From NCBI GenBank assembly GCA_036005805.1, contig DASYQE010000255.1, positions 1-30,662 of the forward strand: a stretch of DNA of 30,662 nt, read 5' to 3'. The translations under genes were made by a program, and so were the position numbers. This DNA comes from DASRAU01 sp036005805 (GTDB lineage Bacteria > Acidobacteriota > Polarisedimenticolia > Gp22-AA2). Position 1 is the first letter of the stretch. Every line of letters begins with the position of its first letter. The notes under the pieces are model-generated. The model was given only the letters and a program-made list of their open reading frames with translations, ran no database searches and was not told where the DNA came from. Of this stretch, positions 21,525-28,900 are shown one piece after another.

Positions 21525-22664
21525 ATGAGTCCAACCGACGCCACCAAGCCGCCGCGCCCGAGGCGATCGCGATCCGCGCCGCCCGACGGGCCTGTCGGTC
21601 CCGTGGCCATCCCCGCGGATCCCGCCCTCGATGGCGCGGCCGATCGTCTGCTCGATCCCGATCCGCTGCGCGACGAGTCGGTGGCCGACGTCGCGCTGCG
21701 GCCGCGCACGCTCGACGAGTACGTCGGCCAGAACCGCATGAAGGACAACCTGCGCGTCTTCATCCAGGCCGCGCGGGAGCGGGGAGAGCCGCTCGACCAT
21801 GTCCTGCTCTACGGTCCCCCCGGACTGGGGAAGACCACCATCGCCCACATCCTGGCCGGGGCCATGCAGACCGGCCTCCGCTCGACCTCCGGCCCCGCTC
21901 TGGAACGGGCCGGCGACCTCGCCGCGATCCTGACCAACCTGGAGGGGTGCGGGGTCCTGTTCATCGACGAGATTCACCGCCTGCCCGTGGCCCTCGAGGA
22001 GATCCTCTACCAGGCGATGGAGGACTTCCGGCTGGACGTCGTGATCGGCCAGGGCCCCGGCGCCCGGACCGTGAAGATCGACCTGCCGCGTTTCACGCTG
22101 GTCGGGGCGACCACCCGCATCGGGCTGCTCAGCAGTCCGCTGCGCGACCGCTTCGGCATCGTTCACCATCTCGATTTTTATCCGGTCGAGGATCTCGTGC
22201 GCATCGTGCGCCGCTCCTCGGGGCTCCTGGGCATGGCGATCGAGGAGGCGGGCGGCGCCGCCATCGCCCGGCGCGCGCGCGGCACCCCGCGGGTGGCCAA
22301 CCGGCTCCTGCGGCGCGTGCGCGATTTCGTCCAGGTGGACGCGGAGGGGACGATCAGCGGGGAGGTCGCCGACCGCTACCTCGAGAGGCTCGAGGTGGAC
22401 CGGTTCGGCCTCGACTCCCTCGACCGCAAGATCCTCCTGACCATCCATGAGAAGTTCGACGGCGGCCCCGTCGGGGTCCAGACCATCGCCGCGGCCCTCG
22501 GGGAAGAGGCGGAGACGATCGAGGAGATCTACGAGCCGTATCTCATGCAGATCGGCTTCCTCGACCGCACGCCGCGCGGCCGGCGCGTCACCCGCCGCGC
22601 GCTCGAGCACCTGAACGTCCGGCCGGGACGGGGCGAAGGCCGGCTGCTGTTCCCCGAAGGCTAG
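21525..22664 (+). CDS. ruvB: Holliday junction branch migration DNA helicase RuvB
   Basis: A 379-residue AAA+ ATPase that drives branch migration as hexameric rings beside RuvA. Visible are Walker A (LLYGPPGLGKTT), Walker B (VLFIDEIHRL), the sensor/arginine region (LVGATTRIGLLSSPLRDRFG) and the C-terminal winged helix (GFLDRTPRGRRVTRRALEHL). About 45 residues before ALRPRTLDEYVGQ are basic and Pro/Asp-rich, longer than usual; the start could lie a little further in, as no strong ribosome-binding site marks ATG 21525. It ends only nine bases from the end of the converging GGDEF gene. Confidence 0.96.
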   Translation: MSPTDATKPPRPRRSRSAPPDGPVGPVAIPADPALDGAADRLLDPDPLRDESVADVALRPRTLDEYVGQNRMKDNLRVFIQAARERGEPLDHVLLYGPPGLGKTTIAHILAGAMQTGLRSTSGPALERAGDLAAILTNLEGCGVLFIDEIHRLPVALEEILYQAMEDFRLDVVIGQGPGARTVKIDLPRFTLVGATTRIGLLSSPLRDRFGIVHHLDFYPVEDLVRIVRRSSGLLGMAIEEAGGAAIARRARGTPRVANRLLRRVRDFVQVDAEGTISGEVADRYLERLEVDRFGLDSLDRKILLTIHEKFDGGPVGVQTIAAALGEEAETIEEIYEPYLMQIGFLDRTPRGRRVTRRALEHLNVRPGRGEGRLLFPEG

Positions 22665-22673
22665 GAGTCTCGG

Positions 22674-24167
22674 TCAGGGGGCGGCGGCCCGCTCGACCCG
22701 GTTGCGTCCGCCGTGCTTGGCGCGGTACAGGGCACGGTCGGCCGCGGCCACCAGGGCCGGCTCGTCCGCGGCGTCCGCGGGCAGCGACGCCACCCCGAAG
22801 GACAGGGTCACCCGCAGCGGTCCGGCCGGCTCCGGCACAGGAGCGGCGGCCGACTCGATTTCCCGGCGCAGCTCCTCGGCGAGGGCGAGGGCCGCCGGGC
22901 CATCCGTCCCCGGCAGGAGGACGGCGAACTCCTCGCCACCGTAGCGCGCGACCACGTCGGATCGCCGCAGGCGCCGCGACAGCACGCGCGCCACGTGCTG
23001 CAGCACCGCGTCCCCGGCGGGGTGGCCGTGCCGGTCGTTGACCTCCTTGAAGCGGTCGACGTCGGCGAGCAGCAGCGCCAGGGGATGCCCGCCCGAGCGG
23101 GCGCGCTCGATTTCGCGCATCAGCAGGACCTGGAAATGGCGCCGGTTGCACACGCCGGTGAGGCCGTCCACCTCCGCCATCCGCCGGGTCACCTGGAGCA
23201 GCCGCTGGTTCTCGACCGCCATGGCCATCACGTCGGCCAGCCGCTCGAGGATCTCGAAGTCCTCCGGGGCGTAAGCATGGCGCCGGCGGCACGCCACCCG
23301 CAGCGCCCCGGTCGCCTGGCCGCGCGACCGCAGCGGGATCGCCATGTCGCTGCGCATGCCGCCGCGCGGCAGCGTTTCGCGGAAGCGCAGTTCCATGGTC
23401 AGGTCGTTGCGCCACAGGGCCCGGCCGCGCACCACGACGGCGCCGAGATGATGCGTCTCGTCCACCGGCAGCCGGTCGGCCGCGGGCCGCTTGCCCGACG
23501 GGTCGCGCGGCGCGATGACCGCCGCGTGCATCGTCCCCTCCTCGGCAAAGGCGGCGTCCACCCGGTCGACCGGGAAGAGTCGCGCCAGCTCCTGGGCGAT
23601 GCTCTCCAGCAGGCGATCCAGATCCTCGGCGGCGGTGGTCGCCGCGGCGATCTCCAGCAGCGATAGGAGCACGCCCGGCGGGGTTTCCTCCGCTCCGCGC
23701 GAGCGCCCCGGCCGCGCCGGGCGGGGCCGCGCCGCGGCGGCGTCGCCCAGGCCGACCAGGGTGCAGACCTGCTCCGGCACTCCCTCCCCGAGGGAGGTCG
23801 GTCCGGGGAGTGGCACGACCATCGCGGCGAGTCCCGCCTCTTCGGCGGCGAGGGCGATCTGCGCCGCGCTCACGTGGCTCGCGGCCGCCGCCTCGGTCGA
23901 GGGCTCGGGCGATCCGACGGCGCACAGGACCGGTGAGGCTTCGAGGAGCAGGAGGTCGGCGGCTTCGAGGCCGGCCCGGCGCAGCGCGAGGAGGATCCGC
24001 TCGCGATGCGGACCCTCCTCGATGCGAACGGCTGCGCAGGCCGCACCGGGGCGCATGGGCAGGGGAGCCGCCGCGCGCAGCACCCGGTCGACGACGTCCT
24101 TCGACAGGGTCTGCGGACGAAAGGGAACCGGCCACGTGCGCCGCTGCAGCAGGTCCCCGATCGACAC
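22674..24167 (-). CDS. Diguanylate cyclase: nitroreductase-fold-like / GAF / GGDEF
   Basis: A 497-residue probable soluble enzyme making c-di-GMP from GTP. The C-terminal GGDEF domain has the active motif RYGGEEF (GGEEF about 410-414), a product-inhibition I-site RRSD five residues before it, and DGLTGVCNRRHF and LLLADVDRFKEVNDRHGH. Residues about 165-330 fit a GAF domain. Residues 1-155 follow the layout of nitroreductases: RRTWPVPFRPQTLSKDVVDRVL at the start, HVSAAQIALAAEEAGLAAMVV, and VCTLVGLG near the end. The usual PSxxNxQPW segment is degenerate, so it is more likely a sensor than an enzyme; that assignment is inference. The GTG at 24167 overlaps the larE stop by one base. The frame is open further upstream but that is larE shadow. 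Confidence 0.88.
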   Translation of the reverse strand: MSIGDLLQRRTWPVPFRPQTLSKDVVDRVLRAAAPLPMRPGAACAAVRIEEGPHRERILLALRRAGLEAADLLLLEASPVLCAVGSPEPSTEAAAASHVSAAQIALAAEEAGLAAMVVPLPGPTSLGEGVPEQVCTLVGLGDAAAARPRPARPGRSRGAEETPPGVLLSLLEIAAATTAAEDLDRLLESIAQELARLFPVDRVDAAFAEEGTMHAAVIAPRDPSGKRPAADRLPVDETHHLGAVVVRGRALWRNDLTMELRFRETLPRGGMRSDMAIPLRSRGQATGALRVACRRRHAYAPEDFEILERLADVMAMAVENQRLLQVTRRMAEVDGLTGVCNRRHFQVLLMREIERARSGGHPLALLLADVDRFKEVNDRHGHPAGDAVLQHVARVLSRRLRRSDVVARYGGEEFAVLLPGTDGPAALALAEELRREIESAAAPVPEPAGPLRVTLSFGVASLPADAADEPALVAAADRALYRAKHGGRNRVERAAAP

Positions 24168-24997
24168 TAACGACCGCCGGGACGGTAACCGCGCGGGTCC
24201 ACTTCGACGGCGTCGAACCCCGCCGCGAGGATCGCAGCGGTCAGGCGCGCGCGCTCCGGCTCCTGCTGCGCGCGCCGGAGGTCGATCGGATCGAGCTCGA
24301 GGCGCGCCGAGCGCCCGGCCACCCGCACGCGAACCTGGCGGTAGCCGAGCCGGCGCACCGCCGCCTCCGCGCGGTCGACGCGGCGCAGCGCTTCGACGGT
24401 GACCGGAGTGCCCATCGGCAGCCGCGAGGCGAGACAGGCCATCGCCGGCTTGTCCCAGGTCGGGAGTCCAAGCTGCCGCGACAGGGCGCGGGTCGTCTCC
24501 TTGGTGAACCCGGCCTCGAGCAGCGGGGCCCGGACGCGGGCCTCCGCGGCCGCCTGCATTCCGGGGCGCTCGTCGCCGAGGTCGTCCACGATGGCGCCGT
24601 ACAGGAGCGTCCGTCCGCCGGCCTCGCGCGCGAGACACTCGAGCACCCGGAAGAGCTCGCGCTTGCAGTGATAGCAGCGGCGCCCGGCGTTCGCGACGTA
24701 CCCCGGGTCGTCGATCTCGGCCGTCTCGACGAGGCGATGCTCGACGCCGAGCTCGCGCGCCAGGCGGATGGTTTCGCTCCGCTCGTCGTCCGGAAGCGAC
24801 GGGGAGACTGCCGTCACGGCCGTCACCCGGGATCCGAGCACGTCACGCGCCACGCGCAGGAGCAGGGTGCTGTCGACGCCGCCCGAAAAGGCGACCAGGG
24901 AATCGCCGCAGGCGGCGAGGACGCGCTCTAGACGGAGAAGCGGTTCGTCCAGGGGGCGATCCTCGCCACGCGGCTCCACGCTCCGGCCAGCGCACAC
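24167..24997 (-). CDS. larE: ATP-dependent sacrificial sulfur transferase LarE
   Basis: A 276-residue LarE. The family adenylates a pyridinium dicarboxylate precursor and donates sulfur from its own cysteine to build the nickel-pincer cofactor of lactate racemase. Seen here are the PP-loop SGGVDSTLLL (residues 38-47), GRRCYHCKRELF, LLYGAIVDDLGDERPGM, and KPAMACLASRLP whose Cys188 fits the single sacrificial cysteine (single-Cys rather than three-Cys type). The GTG at 24997 is supported by AGGGGG seven bases upstream, although it overlaps bioY by 70 bp. No larA, larB or larC lies in the window, so its partner is elsewhere or the role differs. Confidence 0.9.
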   Translation of the reverse strand: MCAGRSVEPRGEDRPLDEPLLRLERVLAACGDSLVAFSGGVDSTLLLRVARDVLGSRVTAVTAVSPSLPDDERSETIRLARELGVEHRLVETAEIDDPGYVANAGRRCYHCKRELFRVLECLAREAGGRTLLYGAIVDDLGDERPGMQAAAEARVRAPLLEAGFTKETTRALSRQLGLPTWDKPAMACLASRLPMGTPVTVEALRRVDRAEAAVRRLGYRQVRVRVAGRSARLELDPIDLRRAQQEPERARLTAAILAAGFDAVEVDPRGYRPGGR

Positions 24998-25545
24998 GCC
25001 AGAACCCCCTTCGCGAGATCGAAGCCCAGGAAGGGCAGCGAGCCCGCGCGCCAGGCTTCATCCAGAGACGGGAACGAGAACCCGAGCCACAGCACACCGG
25101 CAGCATGGATGGTGATGATGCCGGCCACGACCGCCAGGAGACGGCGCAGGAACCCCGCACCCGTGGACGGCGGGGCCATCGTTCCGACGAGGAACGACGC
25201 GCCGAGGAATCCAATCAGGTAACCACCGGTGGGTCCGAAAAGGTAACCGGGACCGGCCCCGGGGAGCGCGAACACAGGCAGACCGGCGAGCCCCAGGCCG
25301 AGATAGGCGGCCTGGCTGAGGACGCCGAAACGCGCGCCCAGGACGAGCCCGGCGAGGAGCACCGGCAGGGTCTGCAGGGTCCCGGGGATGGGCGTCCCGG
25401 GCAGGGGAACCGCCACCTTGGCCGCAGCCACCGTGAGCAGGACGAACCCCGCGGCGGCAATGGTGTAAGACCATTTTCTGTCCACCGAAAGGAAAGCCGG
25501 GGGATTTTCCGCCTTGGCCGACATGACGCTCGAGGCATCTTTCAC
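24928..25545 (-). CDS. bioY: BioY family biotin transporter S component
   Basis: A 205-residue membrane protein of the BioY family, the substrate-binding unit of ECF-type biotin importers. About six hydrophobic helices are visible. The conserved segments VPLPGTPIPGTLQTLPVLLAGLVLG, QAAYLGLGLAGLPVFA, GPGYLFGPTGGYLIGF and the C-terminal LPFLGFDLAKGVLA match the family. The frame opens at a TTG at 25563, but the GTG at 25545 has GGGAGG eight bases upstream and is preferred. First gene of the bioY-larE-GGDEF operon. No ECF ATPase or T subunit is nearby, so it would use shared ones or act alone. Confidence 0.93.
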   Translation of the reverse strand: MKDASSVMSAKAENPPAFLSVDRKWSYTIAAAGFVLLTVAAAKVAVPLPGTPIPGTLQTLPVLLAGLVLGARFGVLSQAAYLGLGLAGLPVFALPGAGPGYLFGPTGGYLIGFLGASFLVGTMAPPSTGAGFLRRLLAVVAGIITIHAAGVLWLGFSFPSLDEAWRAGSLPFLGFDLAKGVLACALAGAWSRVARIAPWTNRFSV

Positions 25546-25608
25546 GAGGCTGGCCTCCCGCAAAACCTGTGGCGTTGGCCGGGCCGCCGAACCGCCCGGA
25601 AGGCAGGC

Positions 25609-25638
25609 ATTTTAGGGAGATTCTGACACCGCTGTCAA
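25609..25638 (-). promoter_or_regulatory. Sigma70 promoter of bioY-larE-GGDEF
   Basis: On the minus strand a perfect TTGACA (25638-25633), 18 bp, TAAAAT (25614-25609). Transcription would start near 25602, about 57 nt before the bioY GTG. I saw no BirA-like operator that I could support. Confidence 0.75.
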
Positions 25639-25684
25639 TCGCGCCCAAACGGGCGATCACGGCTTTTTCTGCGACAACTTTTTC

Positions 25685-25713
25685 TTGACACGATCCGGCC
25701 TTGACGGTATATG
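25685..25713 (+). promoter_or_regulatory. Sigma70 promoter of the S8 peptidase gene
   Basis: TTGACA (25685-25690), 17 bp, TATATG (25708-25713), close to consensus. It is divergent from the bioY promoter, whose -35 lies about 47 bp away. The leader to the start codon would be about 200 nt. Confidence 0.75.
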
Positions 25714-25814
25714 GGCGCACGGCAAGGCGGTCCACATCGCCGGATTCGCCGAGTTTTTGCGCCGTTGTTGCTCTGTCGTTGCCTGAAGAAGCGAACTGAA
25801 GGAACGCGCTCTAA

Positions 25815-25845
25815 AGCGAAACGCCTCACTGGGGAGGCGGTTTCG
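25815..25845 (+). other. Hairpin in the long leader of the S8 peptidase gene
   Basis: CGCCTC (25822-25827) and GAGGCG (25834-25839) pair around ACTGGG, and flanking GCGAAA and TTTCGG lengthen the stem with one bulge. No T run follows. It sits about 75 nt before the start codon. The rest of 25720-25917 shows no recognisable riboswitch to me. Confidence 0.5.
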
Positions 25846-25917
25846 GCATCGAGACGGGATCTAGCCATTCGCCTGCATCCAACGCAACACACTTCCTGCC
25901 CACCGAGGAGGACCCGC

Positions 25918-28900
25918 ATGAACGCACTCTTCGCGCCCGGAGCGAAGCGCAACCGCATTATCGTTGCCTTCGGCCTCTCCCTGCTCCTGGCATCTCCCGC
26001 CGTCATGCTCTGGGCCAGCAAAACCCAGCGCAATGACTTCAGCGAGGATGCTTACGAGCTGCGCCACGCTCAGGACGAGGCTCGACGACTGTCGACCATC
26101 GCCCTGCCCGAGGCGACGCTGCCACCGGCGGAGTTTTCGCCGTTCGGAGGGGCTCTGCAGCCCCGGCGCCTGAACGGGCCGGCAGCCGCAGACACGCTCG
26201 CCTCGCCCTTGGGCGACGAATCCTGGAACCCGGCCGAGAGCCCCGTCCTGCAGAGCCTGAAGCCGGGCCTGCGGTGGGGCGCGTCCGAGATGTCGGTCGG
26301 CCAGAACTACGCCGCCCGTCCGGGTCTCAACTACGTCCGCCTCAGCCAGACGGCCATCGATCAGCAGGGCCTCGACGCGGTCATGGGCTCGGTGTCCGAG
26401 ATCGGCACCGTGATCTCCGTGCTGCCGCGGCGCACGCTGCTGGTGAACGTGGACGCGAAGAACATGCACCTGCTGAAGGACAGCGGGGTCATCGATCGCG
26501 TCCGCGCCATGCAGCCCGCTGAGAAGCTGGCGTCCGACCTCGGCGCGCGTCCGGTGATCGAGCGCCGCCGCGCCAACGACCCGAACCTCCGGGTCTGGGT
26601 GTCGCTGATCCCCGGGACGTCCACGACGGAGCTGGCGAAGAAGATCTCGGCCCTGCCGGGCGTGACGGAAGTCACGGAGACGGAGACGGCGGGCTATCTG
26701 CACGCGAAGGTGCACTACGCCTCCATCGACAAGCTGGCGCGCATCGACCAGATCCTGTCGATCGATGACGACCGCGAGCACATGCTGTACAACGACGAGA
26801 ACGTGCCGACGATCCAGGCGGGTTCGGCCGAGGACTCCAACTTCATCCGGCCGTTCGACAACGCCGGGGTGGACGGCGGCGGTATCGACACGAACGCGGA
26901 CGGCCAGCGCATCAACAACGGCACCGACGCCGTGCCGCCGCAGATCGTCACCATCACGGACAACGGCATCAGCATCGACACGCCGAACTTCTCGCAGACG
27001 GCGACGCAGGTCAGCGACCTCGCCCACCCGTTCGGTCCCACGCACCGGAAGATCCACGCCATCCAGAACGTGGTGGACTCCGGCACGTCCTGCGACGCGC
27101 CGCTGTCGGGCGCCGGGACGCACGGGCACATCGTGGCGTCGGCCATCGCCGCCTACCCGAGCCTGTTCGGGGTGGGCGCGACCCGCGCGAACATCGGCGG
27201 GCCGACGCAGCCGCGCAACGAGAACATGGACGGAATCGCCAAGGGGTCCCGCATCATCCTGCAGGACGCCGGCACCGTGTCCCAGTGCACCATCAACTCG
27301 CTGGTGGAGCACGGCGGCAACATCAGCCCGGGCCTGCTGAGCGACCGCCTGAACGCAGCGATCACCGGCGCGGGGAGCGACGGCCACCTCGCGGTGATGG
27401 CGTTCGGCGCGCCGAACAACTTCTCGACGCTGCAGTTCCTGGCGACCAACGGCACGTACCCGGCCGAAGCGGTCCAGGTGGACACCTTCCTCTACAACAA
27501 CCGCGACTACATGGTGTTCATCCCGGTCGGCAACAACGGCGGACTGGTCGGCACCAACCGCCTCGGTCTCGCGAACCGCGTCGTCCCGGACCTGTTCAAC
27601 GGCTCGGCGCTGGACGAGAACCCGAACTTCCCGGCCCCGATCCAGATCTCCCCGCCGTCGACGGCGAAGAACTCCTTCTCGGTCGGCTCCTCGACCGATG
27701 ATTGCTTCACCTTCTTCGGAACGACGGACTGCGAGCAGACGATCAACGGCTTCACGTCGCGCGGTCCGGCGTCGCCCGAGTCGCTGCGCATGGCGCCCCT
27801 GGGCCTCGCGCCGGCGTTCGACCTCATCGGCACGCCGTACACCGCCGGTGTGGCGGTGCTGCGCTCCAATGACAACGACAACCTGGCGCCGATCGACGCG
27901 CAGCTGGACGAGGGCAACTTCGGATCCTCGTACTCGGCCGCGTACCTGACGGGCGCGGGTGCGATCATCCGTGACTACTTCGCCCAGGGCTTCTACCCGT
28001 CGGGTGACCGCGTCACGGCGAACCGCGTCGCCAACGTCTCCGGCACGGTGGTGAAGGCGGCGCTGGTCGCCTCCTCGGACTTCGTCGAGGGCGGCATCGG
28101 GACGCAGGGGCAGGACAACAACGAGCGCGATCTGCGCCGCACCCGCTGCCTCGACCTCGGAACGGTCGGCGGCGTCCAGGGCTCGGTGCAGGTCGACATC
28201 ATGTGCAACAGCGAGCAGGGGTACGGTCGTCCGGTCCTGACCGACGTGCTGCCGCTGTCGAACTGGGCCGACAATTTCGTGCTGCATCCCACGTCGCTTT
28301 TGGCGCGTGAGCACCCGGCGGCGGGACTCCTGGTCTGGGATCGCATCGCCACGAGCGAGCCGCTCATCAACAACACGACCACCTCGGTCACGCACACCTT
28401 CCGCGTGGCGAGCCCGAACACCCTCCTCAAGGTCGCTCCGGCGGCCGATGCGGGCGCAACGGCCATCACCATCGGCCAGCTCCGCATCGCCCTGGCCTGG
28501 GCGGATCTGCCCAGCCCCGCCGGCAGCGGCGGACCGCTGGTCAACGACCTCGACATGGTGCTGGAGAGCCCGGGTCCGGACGGCGACATCAACACCGCCG
28601 CGGACAACATTTTCTACGACGGCAACCGGTACGACGGCGGCCGCAACAACGCCACCTTCGACCAGTGGTCGCTGGGCCGGAGCTCCACGACCCCGGTGGA
28701 GAAGCACGACAAGCGCAACAACGTCGAGGCGATCCACCTGTCGGGTGACCCGAACGCCGATTTCGCGTTCGACGACTCGAAGCTCTACCCGGGCCTGTGG
28801 CGCGTGACGGTGAAGCGCGGGCTCGGCGGCTCGACTCCGGGTTCGATCACCATCCCGACCCTGACGGTGGCGCAGGACGCCGACCAGAACGAGGACGACA

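Noticed and set aside
17699..21763. A 1354-residue open frame on the minus strand
   Set aside because: It is opposite ruvC, the phosphatase-TPR gene and ruvA, and has the same low-information composition as other shadows.
25720..25917. A c-di-GMP or biotin-linked riboswitch in the protease leader
   Set aside because: Only one clear hairpin was seen; I could not match any known riboswitch core.
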